From: Clostridia bacterium
GTDB taxonomy: Bacteria > Bacillota > Clostridia > Oscillospirales > Acutalibacteraceae
Assembly: GCA_017521425.1 (NCBI GenBank)
Contig: JAFXCQ010000019.1
Location: forward strand, 1-64,000
DNA length: 64,000 nucleotides
Direction of reading: 5' to 3'
In this document: positions 39,431-48,067 of the stretch, piece after piece
Numbering within the stretch: the first letter of the stretch is position 1
Layout of the letters: each line of letters begins with the position of its first letter
Position numbers and translations under genes: made by a program
The notes under the pieces: generated by a model
Told to the model about the DNA's origin: nothing
Seen by the model: the letters and a program-made list of their open reading frames with translations, nothing else
Database searches by the model: none

Positions 39431-40897
39431 ATGAGTTCAACAGCAATTCAAAATCAAGAAGCAAAGCACGTTAAAAAGAGTGAATTTATTCTTTATTTAG
39501 TTGGCGTGTTTTTTTACACAACTATGACCGGTATGGTGCAAGGTAACAGAAATGCTTATTTAGTTAATGTTTTAAGACTTCCTGAAAGTCAGACTTCACT
39601 TTTTAATCTGCTTACCTCAATTATACCATTTGTGCTTAACTTCTTTATTGTTATGTATATTGACGGCAGACAAATGGGCAAGAGAGGGAAGTTCAAGCCA
39701 ATAACAACACTTGTTATTGTACCTATGTCTATAGTGATGATGCTATCATTCTGGGCTCCTCCGGGACTTTCGGGAACAATTCTCTTTATTTATGTTGTTA
39801 CTGTTGCAGTTCTCTGGGCAGTGCTTTCTACATTTGGTAACTCAATCAATATGGTTGCAAATGTTATGACACCAAACCTTAAAGAACGCGACCAGGTTCT
39901 TTCATTCAGAAGTATTTCTTCTGCAGTAGGTAACTCAGCACCAGTTGTTATTCTTCTTGTTATAGGTCTTATATGGAGCAAGGACAATCAATCACTTATT
40001 GATTCTGTTACGGGAACATCAATAAGAAGTGTTGAAGGTCTTCAATATATTATTTCAGCAGGTCTTTGCTCTGTTGTTGGTATTATTACAGTTCTTTTAG
40101 GTATGAAACTCGTACGCGAAAGAACAACATATACAGACAAAAAGCAGAATCCTCTTTTAGGCTTTAAGGATATTATAAAGAATAAATATGCGTGGACTAT
40201 TATCTTTTCTGAATTCCTCAAAAGCTTCAGAGGTATTTCAACTTTTATGGAAACCTTTATTGCAGCAGCAGTTTTAGGTGATGTTTCAAAGAAAATTCTC
40301 TTTGTACTTCCTGTTGGTATTGGTACTGCAGTAGGTATGCTTGTAATAAACTTCCTTCTTAAAAAGTTTGATGCAAGACAACTTTACATAGCAAGTGGCA
40401 TTTATTCTCTTTGTGCTAACTGTGTGGCGTTTGGCGTAGGTTACGCTTATTTCAGAACCGGAACAGGTATTTTACAAATAGTATTTATTATATTCCTTTT
40501 CCTTATAGGACTTCAGTTCGGTGCTTCAAACCTGCTTCCAAGTATGTTCCAGGCAGATGTGCTTGAAACAATAGAACTTAAAACAGGTAAACGTTTTGAC
40601 GCTTCGTTCCCGTTTGTTATAGGAATTGGTACACTCATAAGCGGTACAATAGCAAGCACACTCGCACCACTTATTCTCTATGGCGAAAATTCAATTATCG
40701 GTTATATTCAACCGACAGACTTAATTCCAAATCCTGAGCAAACTCTGGACTCAAAGATTCTCTTGCTCTTCTTCTACACAATTGTTCACGGTATTATGAT
40801 GTTTTTAGCAGGTGTACCGTTCTTCTTCTATAAATTAACAGGCGAAACAAAAGAAGAGATACACAGAAAAGTGCTTGAATTAAGAGAGAAGAATTAA
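39431..40897 (+). CDS. MFS-type transporter, possibly sugar/cation symporter
   Basis: A 488-residue integral membrane protein with about 12 predicted helices. The layout resembles the MFS/GPH group (SGTILFIYVVTVAVLWAV; RDQVLSFRSISSAVGN between helices; large loop near the middle). It would import or export a small solute, perhaps a glycoside, using an ion gradient. AAAGGA precedes the ATG, 5 nt after the phosphoesterase stop, so it closes the DUF2804 operon. The substrate is unknown. A composite-repeat hairpin follows and probably acts as terminator. Confidence 0.82.
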   Translation: MSSTAIQNQEAKHVKKSEFILYLVGVFFYTTMTGMVQGNRNAYLVNVLRLPESQTSLFNLLTSIIPFVLNFFIVMYIDGRQMGKRGKFKPITTLVIVPMSIVMMLSFWAPPGLSGTILFIYVVTVAVLWAVLSTFGNSINMVANVMTPNLKERDQVLSFRSISSAVGNSAPVVILLVIGLIWSKDNQSLIDSVTGTSIRSVEGLQYIISAGLCSVVGIITVLLGMKLVRERTTYTDKKQNPLLGFKDIIKNKYAWTIIFSEFLKSFRGISTFMETFIAAAVLGDVSKKILFVLPVGIGTAVGMLVINFLLKKFDARQLYIASGIYSLCANCVAFGVGYAYFRTGTGILQIVFIIFLFLIGLQFGASNLLPSMFQADVLETIELKTGKRFDASFPFVIGIGTLISGTIASTLAPLILYGENSIIGYIQPTDLIPNPEQTLDSKILLLFFYTIVHGIMMFLAGVPFFFYKLTGETKEEIHRKVLELREKN

Positions 40898-41016
40898 ATG
40901 CACAATTGATGCAATAAAAAAAGTTCTATCATTTAAAGTTTTTCGTGAACTAAAATGATAGAACTTGTTTGATTTTATAATAATTCTGCATTTTGAATTA
41001 TGTATTGTGCATTTTT
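40898..41016. repeat. Composite intergenic repeat, copy D
   Basis: Left flank ATGCACAATTGATGC; hairpin with 14-bp perfect arms (40921-40934 and 40953-40966); then a heptamer array in register (TAATTCT, GCATTTT, GAATTAT, GTATTGT, GCATTTT, 40981-41015). The flanks are roughly complementary to each other, as in copy E. Confidence 0.8.
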
Positions 41017-41027
41017 TAAGTTTGTGC

Positions 41028-41078
41028 TTGATTTTTTGTTCTACATAGTGTAGAATAGACATAGTCTACAAATGTAGA
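41028..41078 (+). promoter_or_regulatory. Promoter and two operator dyads of the blaI-like operon
   Basis: TTGATT (41028-41033) and TAGAAT (41051-41056) are 17 bp apart. Two dyads of the BlaI/MecI type (TACA...TGTA) are present: TTCTACA-tag-TGTAGAA (41039-41055), covering the spacer and -10 box, and TCTACA-aa-TGTAGA (41065-41078), just downstream. Binding would block initiation. Confidence 0.8.
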
Positions 41079-41096
41079 ATAGGAGGTATGAGTGAA

Positions 41097-41456
41097 ATGA
41101 ACGAATATCAGATGGGGGTAGTCGAGTCAAAGTTTGCCGATATTATCTGGGAGAATGAACCTATTGCTTCACCTGAACTTGCAAAGAAAAGTGAAGAAGT
41201 TTTAAAATGGAAAAAGTCTACAACTTATACAGTTTTAAAAAGACTTTGTGATAAAGGGATTTTTCAGAATAATAAAGGTGTTGTTACTTCCCTTATTTCA
41301 AAAGATAAGTTTTATTCACTACAGAGTGAAAAGTTTATTGATGAAACATTTTCGGGTTCGTTACCTGCATTTTTAACTGCTTTTACATCACGAAAAAAAT
41401 TAACTGCAGAAGAAGTGGCTAAACTTCAACAAATAGTTGATGAATATAAAAAATAG
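41097..41456 (+). CDS. BlaI/MecI/CopY-family repressor
   Basis: A 119-residue winged-helix repressor of the penicillinase-repressor family (EPIASPELAKKSEE, KKSTTYTVLKRLCDKGIF), with a C-terminal helical dimerisation part. Family members bind TACA-containing dyads and are inactivated by cleavage through the BlaR1/MecR1 protease; such a gene follows directly and matching dyads precede it. ATG 41097 is preferred: AGGAGG ends 10 nt upstream, while the ATG at 41088 is one base from it. No beta-lactamase or mecA-like gene lies in the window, so the regulated response is unknown. Confidence 0.88.
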   Translation: MNEYQMGVVESKFADIIWENEPIASPELAKKSEEVLKWKKSTTYTVLKRLCDKGIFQNNKGVVTSLISKDKFYSLQSEKFIDETFSGSLPAFLTAFTSRKKLTAEEVAKLQQIVDEYKK

Positions 41457-41484
41457 TTATATGAATTATAAAGGGGGATAAGAA

Positions 41485-43065
41485 ATGGAAAGTTCATTTA
41501 TTTATATGATAGATATTAGTTTTGCTGCATCGTGGGTTGCTTTATGTGTTATTATTTTGCGTTGGTTAATGAAAAAAGTACCTTTATCACAAAGATTGTT
41601 TTTGTGGTTGTTTGTAGGTTTAAGGTCATTGTCAGGGTGGTATATACCATCAACTTATTTTAGTGTTGTACCTAATTTAGAAGTGATTCCTATAAATATA
41701 GCAGAAACTGAAGTCCCTGCTATAGACACAGGATTTAAGTCGGTTAATTCTATTGTGAATCCTATAATAGAAAATAACTTTACACCAGAGGTAGGTGCAA
41801 GTGTAAATCCTTTGCAGATTGTAGTAAAAGTAGCTATTGTAATCTGGTTTATAGGTGTTGCGGCTATGCTTTTTTATGCCTTAATAAGCTGGTTAGTACT
41901 TTATAAGAAAATTAAAGAATCAACACCAATAAAGAAAAATATTTTTATATGCGACTATATAACAACTCCATTTGTGTCTGGTTTAATAAAACCAAAGATT
42001 TATTTACCATCAAGTTTAGATGTTTCAGATATGGAATGTGTTATTGCACATGAACAGTCACATATAAAGCGTGGTGACCATATATGGAAACTTATAGGAT
42101 ATTTAATTTTATGTATTTATTGGTTTAATCCTGTTATGTGGGTGTCATATAATCTTTTCAGTAAAGATATAGAATTGGCGTGTGACGCAAAGGCTTTGAA
42201 AAAAACTACTAATTTATATAGGACATTTTATGCAGAAAAACTTATAAATTTCAGTAGCAAGAAAGATAATGTTTTTTCTTGTCCGCTTGCATTTTGTGAA
42301 ACTGCAATAGAAAGCAGAGTTAAGTCTGTTTTAACATATAAAAAACCCAAAATATGGTTTGCGTTATTGGGTGCAGTTGTGTGTTTCTCTATGACATTTG
42401 TATCTTTTTCAGGTAATTCTGCGTTTGTAGAAAAATATGAATACAGTGCAGTTATAAATGATGAACTTGCAGATTTTATAGAAAATGAATTACTTGAATA
42501 TTCGGGTTTGTATGATAAAGAAAAAGTGGAACGGTTTACAGCATATAAGGTGTTGGAAATAAAAGAAAACAACGAGAATACAACGGTATATCTTTCTGCA
42601 CAGACTCGCGCGTATGTAATGAACAATGGTATTGTAGAACGAAAAACAACAGGATTAGCATCAGGTATAATTGCAATTACTGTTAAATATGGTGCTTCGG
42701 GGTATGAATTAGTTGAGTTTTGGCAGAATGGTGAGGGCGAAATGTACTGGAAAAGTATTTACGAAAAACTGCCTTCATATCTCTGGAATTCACTGATGTA
42801 TAACGATGATTCGTCAGAGTTAGAAAAACAATGCGAATTACAAGCACAACAAAAAATGGCGGGTAAATCAAGAGAAGAATGTTTTGTGAATAATGAAGCC
42901 GAAGCAATTGAAATTGCAAAAAGGGTTTGTGCTATAGAATATAGAGATATTTCTGTTGAACAGAAAGATTGGGGAACTAACGAGTACATTGTAAGTTTCT
43001 GGGGTGAAGAATCTGATTATTCTGAAGAAATAATCTTTGTTTCTGAGAATGGAGTAGTGGGGTGA
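41485..43065 (+). CDS. BlaR1/MecR1-type M56 membrane metalloprotease with unusual sensor domain
   Basis: A 526-residue protein. Four or five hydrophobic helices surround the gluzincin motif HEQSH (in VIAHEQSHIKRGDH, about residues 190-203), with the further Glu ligand in DIELACDAKA. In BlaR1 this protease acts on the repressor after an extracellular signal. A last transmembrane helix at about 290-312 leads to an external domain of about 210 residues. This is shorter than the penicillin-binding sensor of BlaR1 and shows no SxxK/KTG set, so the signal is probably not a beta-lactam acylating that site. GGGGG precedes the ATG. Operon with the repressor. Confidence 0.85.
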   Translation: MESSFIYMIDISFAASWVALCVIILRWLMKKVPLSQRLFLWLFVGLRSLSGWYIPSTYFSVVPNLEVIPINIAETEVPAIDTGFKSVNSIVNPIIENNFTPEVGASVNPLQIVVKVAIVIWFIGVAAMLFYALISWLVLYKKIKESTPIKKNIFICDYITTPFVSGLIKPKIYLPSSLDVSDMECVIAHEQSHIKRGDHIWKLIGYLILCIYWFNPVMWVSYNLFSKDIELACDAKALKKTTNLYRTFYAEKLINFSSKKDNVFSCPLAFCETAIESRVKSVLTYKKPKIWFALLGAVVCFSMTFVSFSGNSAFVEKYEYSAVINDELADFIENELLEYSGLYDKEKVERFTAYKVLEIKENNENTTVYLSAQTRAYVMNNGIVERKTTGLASGIIAITVKYGASGYELVEFWQNGEGEMYWKSIYEKLPSYLWNSLMYNDDSSELEKQCELQAQQKMAGKSREECFVNNEAEAIEIAKRVCAIEYRDISVEQKDWGTNEYIVSFWGEESDYSEEIIFVSENGVVG

Positions 43066-43066
43066 G

Positions 43067-43207
43067 GAATTCATAATTCACAATGCATAATGCACAATTG
43101 ATGCAATAAAAAATAAGTTCTATCATTTAAAGTTTTTCGTGAACTAAAATGATAGAACTTGTTTTATTTTATAATAATTTTGTATTGTGAATTATGCATT
43201 GTGAATT
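43067..43207. repeat. Composite intergenic repeat, copy E
   Basis: Left heptamer array (GAATTCA, TAATTCA, CAATGCA, TAATGCA, CAATTGA, 43067-43101), hairpin with 14-bp arms (43115-43128 and 43147-43160), and right array (TTGTATT, GTGAATT, ATGCATT, GTGAATT, 43180-43207). The right array is close to the reverse complement of the left, so the whole forms a 140-bp imperfect palindrome. Its right end supplies the stop codon of the GDSL gene. Confidence 0.82.
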
Positions 43208-43821
43208 TTATCAAATTCTTCCGAAAGTGCTTTTGCAATAACCCCGTGTCCTGCTGCAGTTGGGTGCACACCGTCTGCAAGCCAGTATGTAGTTTCAGTG
43301 TTTTTTGAAAGCTCATCAAATTTATCCTGTAAAGGAACAAAACCGAGATTATATTTCTCACTTACTTCTTTTACGGTTTTAGCTCTTAATTCAGTTTCGC
43401 TCCTGAATTCTGCCCAATTTTCTTCTGTTGCAGGACCTTTTAAAACGAATGGTTCGAGCATAATAATTTTAATTTCAGGTAATGCTTCTTTCACTTCTTC
43501 AATAAGCATAGAAAGAATTTTTTTGAATTTTTCATTATCAACGCCATTTTCTGAAGAAAGCTCGTGCCATACATCGTTAATGCCGATTAAAATGCTAAGA
43601 TAGTCAGGTTTTAAGTTTATTAAATCAATTTTTATTCTTGCGTAAAGGTCAACGATTCTGTTACCACTTATACCTTTATTTATGAATGTGAATTTATTTG
43701 GGTATTCGCTCATATATTTTGCCGCAACAATATTCGGGTAACCGTAGCCGAAATTGTTTATATCTTCACGGCGTCTGTCAGCATCTGTAATTGAGTCACC
43801 CTGAAAAAGAAAAGTTTTCAT
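43192..43821 (-). CDS. SGNH/GDSL-family hydrolase
   Basis: A 209-residue esterase-like enzyme. The four SGNH blocks are present: nucleophile Ser in FQGDSITDADRR, Gly in KGISGNRIV, Asn in IGINDVWHE, and Asp-His in DGVHPTAAGH. There is no signal peptide, so it acts in the cytoplasm, perhaps deacylating carbohydrates. The start at 43821 is favoured by GAGGTG upstream; the longer frame has no such site. The last residues (IHNA) and the stop codon are encoded within a heptamer array of the neighbouring repeat, so the native C-terminus may have been altered by the repeat. Confidence 0.88.
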   Translation of the reverse strand: MKTFLFQGDSITDADRRREDINNFGYGYPNIVAAKYMSEYPNKFTFINKGISGNRIVDLYARIKIDLINLKPDYLSILIGINDVWHELSSENGVDNEKFKKILSMLIEEVKEALPEIKIIMLEPFVLKGPATEENWAEFRSETELRAKTVKEVSEKYNLGFVPLQDKFDELSKNTETTYWLADGVHPTAAGHGVIAKALSEEFDKIHNA

Positions 43822-43910
43822 AATGAACACCTCTTGTGTAAATTTTATGATTTTATAATAACACATTTTTTTATTCTTTAAAAGTATTTTAAATAAAAAA
43901 ATATATTCTG

Positions 43911-43939
43911 TTGACATAGTATTTTTTTTGTGATAACAT
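43911..43939 (+). promoter_or_regulatory. Promoter of the exchanger gene
   Basis: TTGACA (43911-43916) and TAACAT (43934-43939) are 17 bp apart, about 44 bp upstream of the start codon. Confidence 0.7.
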
Positions 43940-43982
43940 CTTGAAAGTATTAAAATACTGTATAAAAAAGGGGGGTGCCTGA

Positions 43983-44972
43983 ATGTCAATTGCTTTAGAG
44001 GTTTCTTTGTTTGTAATAGGTCTTATTCTTACCGTAAAAGGTAGCGATGTTTTTGTTGATACTGCTACAAAAATTGCAACTGTTGCAAGAGTGCCGAAAT
44101 TTATAATAGGTGCTACACTTGTAAGTGTAGCTACTACTTTGCCTGAAATTCTTGTTTCTGTTTTTGCTTCACTGCAAGCAAAACCTGCAATGGCATTCGG
44201 TACATCAGTTGGTAGCGTTACCGCTAACATTTGCCTTATGATAGCTCTTTCATTTATTTATATGCCGACAATTTTTAAAAGGCTCGATTATGTTCACGAA
44301 AGTATTCTGTTACTCCTTTCAGTAATTACATTAGGTTACTGTGCTTTTAAACGTGAAATTGGTGTTGAAAGCGCTATAATACTTTTAATAATTTTTACAC
44401 TTTTTATTATGCAGAATATAAGAAGTGCTTACAGTAACAGTGTTCCGGATGTTTTTAAATTCAAATCGCGGGAAGATGAAGATGAAGAAGCAAGAATTTT
44501 AAAAAGACGCAACCATGCAAAAGATTTTTTCAAGTTTATTTTAAGTGCAATCTTTATGATGTTAGGCTCTCAACTTATAGTTTACAATGCAGGTGAAATT
44601 GCGTTAAAAGTTGGCATAACGGAAAGAATTGTTTCTACTACGGTTATTGCGCTTGGTACATCATTACCGGAGTTTGCAACTGCTATAACAGCTTTTTCTA
44701 AAAAACAATCGTCTGTTTCATTTGGTAATATTATTGGTGCAAATGTTATAGATTTAAGTTTGATTTTACCACTTGCAACACTTATTTCAGGTGGTGTAAT
44801 GCCACTCAGTTGGGACCAATCGTTTATTGATATTTCAATATGTGTAGTGGTAACACTTTTAACACTTATTCCGTCATTTATAACAAGAAAATTTATGCGT
44901 TGGCAAGGTGCGATTCTGATTTGCATTTACTCCGCATATTTCTGCATAACTTGTGGACTTATCACAGTGTAA
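43983..44972 (+). CDS. CaCA-family sodium/calcium-type antiporter
   Basis: A 329-residue membrane protein with two inverted halves of about five helices, each bearing the family alpha-repeat: GATLVSVATTLPEILVSVFASLQ (about residues 42-64) and TVIALGTSLPEFATAITAFSK (about 218-240), with the key Glu in LPE. It exchanges cations, typically Na+ or H+ for Ca2+. The hydrophilic central loop is rich in Asp/Glu. GGGGGG lies upstream of the ATG. It is monocistronic; the stop codon lies inside the first arm of the terminator. E. coli YrbG is a distant relative. Confidence 0.9.
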   Translation: MSIALEVSLFVIGLILTVKGSDVFVDTATKIATVARVPKFIIGATLVSVATTLPEILVSVFASLQAKPAMAFGTSVGSVTANICLMIALSFIYMPTIFKRLDYVHESILLLLSVITLGYCAFKREIGVESAIILLIIFTLFIMQNIRSAYSNSVPDVFKFKSREDEDEEARILKRRNHAKDFFKFILSAIFMMLGSQLIVYNAGEIALKVGITERIVSTTVIALGTSLPEFATAITAFSKKQSSVSFGNIIGANVIDLSLILPLATLISGGVMPLSWDQSFIDISICVVVTLLTLIPSFITRKFMRWQGAILICIYSAYFCITCGLITV

Positions 44973-45000
44973 TCATTTGTGATTATACTGTGATATTTTT
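44961..45000 (+). terminator. Terminator overlapping the exchanger stop codon
   Basis: ATCACAGTGTAATCA pairs over 15 bp with TGATTATACTGTGAT around a 4-nt loop, followed by ATTTTT. Confidence 0.9.
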
Positions 45001-45068
45001 CTTGATTTATAGTTGTATAAATGGTATTATAATCTATATGAAAATAAAACCCGAAAGGAGTTTTTGAA

Positions 45069-45947
45069 ATGAAAAGAACTTTAAAAATTACTTCACTTTT
45101 ACTTGTTGTTTTGTTTACTTTAGGTGTGTTTGCATCCTGCTCACCGAAACCTAATGAGGAACCTACAACAACAGAAAACACAACAGAAGAAAGTGTTGTT
45201 TCTACTACTGAAAATGTGAGTGAAATAGAGAAAGAATTACTCATAGTAAGTCTTGGAACGGAATTTGATTTTATACCTTACAAATACAAAGAGGACGAAA
45301 AATTAAGTGGTATAAATATTGATTTAATGAATGCGGTAGCAGATAAATTAGGGATGGAAGTTGAATTTAAAGAAGTTGCTGCATATAGCAGTCATTATGA
45401 CCCTCAAAACTTTGATGTATATATAAATCAATCTAATAGCGATACTTTTGAAGTGGAAAATGCGGTGTTTTCAAAATCATATATGACAGATACTCAATCT
45501 GTAATTGTAAAAGCAACTACTGACTATGTAGTATATGACGATTTTTATTCAGAATTTAATTCGGACGGTTACCCTGTCGGTGTAAAAGATGGTATTAAAA
45601 TTGGTGTTAAGAAAACTACAACTGGTGATATTTTCGCATCTGCACCACTTAATGAATGGGGCTTCGGTCAGGAGAATGTAAAAGAATTTACAACAAATGA
45701 CGAAATGGTAGAGGCTCTTAAAAATGATGAGATTACCGCAATTATTATTGATGACTCAATAGCAAGAAAAATAATTGATAATGTAAGTGGACTTAAAATT
45801 TTAGAGTCATCATTTTATAGTGCAGATTATCAGGTTGCAGTTGTAAGCGAAGACAGCGGTAAACAAACAAAAATTGTTAACGCAATAAATGAACTTATAA
45901 ATGATGGTACTGCAAAAAGTATAGTTAATAAATATATGGAATATTAA
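45069..45947 (+). CDS. Amino-acid-type substrate-binding lipoprotein (SBP family 3)
   Basis: A 292-residue protein. The lipoprotein signal (LLVVLFTLGVFASC, Cys about residue 24) is followed by a Thr/Glu-rich linker and a type II periplasmic-binding fold similar to polar amino acid receptors (GTEFDFIPYKY, LSGINIDLMNAVADKLGMEVEF, GVKKTTTGDIFA). It would bind a small ligand outside the membrane. No ABC permease or ATPase gene is adjacent, so it is an orphan binding protein. GAAAGGAG precedes the ATG. The GH3 gene starts 16 nt after its stop and may be co-transcribed. Confidence 0.85.
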   Translation: MKRTLKITSLLLVVLFTLGVFASCSPKPNEEPTTTENTTEESVVSTTENVSEIEKELLIVSLGTEFDFIPYKYKEDEKLSGINIDLMNAVADKLGMEVEFKEVAAYSSHYDPQNFDVYINQSNSDTFEVENAVFSKSYMTDTQSVIVKATTDYVVYDDFYSEFNSDGYPVGVKDGIKIGVKKTTTGDIFASAPLNEWGFGQENVKEFTTNDEMVEALKNDEITAIIIDDSIARKIIDNVSGLKILESSFYSADYQVAVVSEDSGKQTKIVNAINELINDGTAKSIVNKYMEY

Positions 45948-45963
45948 AATTAAGGTGATACCA

Positions 45964-48066
45964 ATGGATTTAGAAAAAGCAAGAAAAAAAGCAAAAGAAT
46001 TAGTTTCTCAGATGACTGCAGAAGAAAAAATGAGCCAACTTCTCTACACGTCTCCTGCAATCGAAAGACTTGGTATAAATGAATATAACTGGTGGAATGA
46101 AGCATCTCATGGTATTGCAAGAGCGGGGGTTGCAACAGTTTTTCCACACGCTATTGGTATGGCGGCAACATTTGACAAAAATCTCGTTAACAGTGTTGCA
46201 GATGCTATTTCAACAGAAGCAAGAGCAAAATACAACAAAAGTATTGAGTTCGGTGACAGAGATATTTATAAAGGTCTTACTTACTGGGCACCAAATATCA
46301 ACATTTTTAGAGATCCACGTTGGGGCAGAGGTCAGGAAACATTCGGTGAAGACCCTTATTTAACATCACAGTTAGCAGTATCTTTTGTAAATGGTATTCA
46401 GGGTGATGGAGAATTTTATAAAGCAACTGCTTGTGCAAAACACTTTGCAGTTCATTCAGGTCCTGAAAAAACTCGTCATGGCTTTGATGCTATTGCAAAT
46501 AAAAAAGATATGTATGAAACATATTTACCTGCATTCGAATACGCAGTAAAAAAAGCAGGTGTTGCAGGTGTTATGGGTGCTTATAATCGTACAAACGGTG
46601 AGCCTTGCTGTGCGAGTAAAACACTTATGCAAGAAATTTTAAGAAAAGACTGGCAATTTAAGGGTTACTATGTTTCTGACTGTGGTGCTATCCGTGATAT
46701 TTGGGAATTCCACAAATTTGCAGACAGTATGAAAGATGCAGCTGCAGTTTCTCTTAAAACTGGTTGTAACTTGAACTGTGGTGAATCTTACAAATACTTA
46801 ATTGACGCTTACGAAGAAGATTTAATAACTGATGAAGATATTACTGAAGCGGCAGAATATCTTTACACAATCCGTGCTGCTTTAGGAGAATTTGAAGAAA
46901 AAAGACCATACAGCGATATTGGTTATGAAAAATTAGACTCAGACGAAAATAAAGCACTCAACTTAAAAGCATCAGAAGAAACAATGGTGCTTTTAAAGAA
47001 TGAAAATAACTTCTTACCACTTAATAAAAATGATTTCAAAAAGGTTGCAGTAGTTGGCCCTAACTCAATGTCACATTTAGCACTTGAGGGTAACTACTTT
47101 GGCCACGCATCAGAGTATGTTACATTGGCAGATGGTATCCGTAGAGAATTTACAGACTCTAAAATCTTTGTTGCAGATGGTTCACACCTTTGCAGTGAAG
47201 TCAAGAGCTCTTGGGACGGATTTGAGTACCTTTATAGTGAGGGTATGGCAGCGGCTTCTGAATCAGACCTTACAGTTTTATGTGTTGGTCTTGACAGAAC
47301 TATTGAGGGTGAAGACACAAACCACTCAAACGAGTTCTCAAGCTGTGGTGATAAAAACACACTTTACTTACCTGCAACACAAATGAAATTAGCAGAAGCA
47401 ATCTGTGATGTTACAGATAATTTAATAGTTGTTATAACTTGCGGTAGCGCTATTGATTTAGGCGAAAAGGTAAGAAAACACGCTAAAGCAATTATTCACG
47501 CGTGGTACCCTGGTGCATTAGGTGGTAAAGCGGTTGCTAATATTATTACAGGTAAAGCAGTACCTTGTGGTAAAACACCACTTACATTCTATTACGAAAC
47601 AAAAGAAATTCCATCTATGGAAGATTACAGTATGGAAAACAGAACATATAGATATTATAGGGATGAGCCTTTATATCCATTCGGTTTCGGTCTTTCATAC
47701 ACAAGCTTCGGATATTCTGATTTTAAAGTTCTTTCAGAAGATGATGAATTTATTAAAGTATCTGTAAATGTTAAAAATACAGGTGACTTTGATGGTAAGG
47801 AAAAAGTGCAGGTGTACGCACAGTTTACTGATTCAAGAACATCTACACCAACTTATCAGCTTTGCGGTATTGAAGCAGTTGACCTTAAAAAAGGCGAGAG
47901 CAAAGAAGTTGAAGTTGAACTTGACAAATACTTCATTAAAGCCGTTTTAGAAGATGGCACAAGAGTAGAGCCGGACGGCAAAATTACTCTCTTTGTCGGC
48001 GGTCATCAGCCGGATAAATTGAGCGATAAGCTTTGTGGATATAAGTGCCTTAGTGCTGCGCTTTAA
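45964..48066 (+). CDS. Glycoside hydrolase family 3, beta-glucosidase/beta-xylosidase type
   Basis: A 700-residue cytoplasmic enzyme cleaving terminal beta-linked sugars. The GH3 N-terminal barrel (NWWNEASHG, RDPRWGRGQETFGEDPYL, AKHFAVHSGPE) contains the nucleophile Asp in YYVSDCGAI (about residue 240). The C-terminal alpha/beta domain and a final fibronectin III-like domain follow (YPFGFGLSYTSFGY onward). The NWWNEASHG and SGPE features resemble beta-xylosidases. There is no signal peptide, so the substrate is imported oligosaccharide. ATG 45964 follows AAGGTGAT; the longer frame starts inside that site. A split composite repeat lies downstream. Confidence 0.92.
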   Translation: MDLEKARKKAKELVSQMTAEEKMSQLLYTSPAIERLGINEYNWWNEASHGIARAGVATVFPHAIGMAATFDKNLVNSVADAISTEARAKYNKSIEFGDRDIYKGLTYWAPNINIFRDPRWGRGQETFGEDPYLTSQLAVSFVNGIQGDGEFYKATACAKHFAVHSGPEKTRHGFDAIANKKDMYETYLPAFEYAVKKAGVAGVMGAYNRTNGEPCCASKTLMQEILRKDWQFKGYYVSDCGAIRDIWEFHKFADSMKDAAAVSLKTGCNLNCGESYKYLIDAYEEDLITDEDITEAAEYLYTIRAALGEFEEKRPYSDIGYEKLDSDENKALNLKASEETMVLLKNENNFLPLNKNDFKKVAVVGPNSMSHLALEGNYFGHASEYVTLADGIRREFTDSKIFVADGSHLCSEVKSSWDGFEYLYSEGMAAASESDLTVLCVGLDRTIEGEDTNHSNEFSSCGDKNTLYLPATQMKLAEAICDVTDNLIVVITCGSAIDLGEKVRKHAKAIIHAWYPGALGGKAVANIITGKAVPCGKTPLTFYYETKEIPSMEDYSMENRTYRYYRDEPLYPFGFGLSYTSFGYSDFKVLSEDDEFIKVSVNVKNTGDFDGKEKVQVYAQFTDSRTSTPTYQLCGIEAVDLKKGESKEVEVELDKYFIKAVLEDGTRVEPDGKITLFVGGHQPDKLSDKLCGYKCLSAAL

Positions 48067-48067
48067 C

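Noticed and set aside
43982-44230. Minus-strand frame over the exchanger start
   Set aside because: It overlaps the well-supported CaCA gene and shows no conserved domain.
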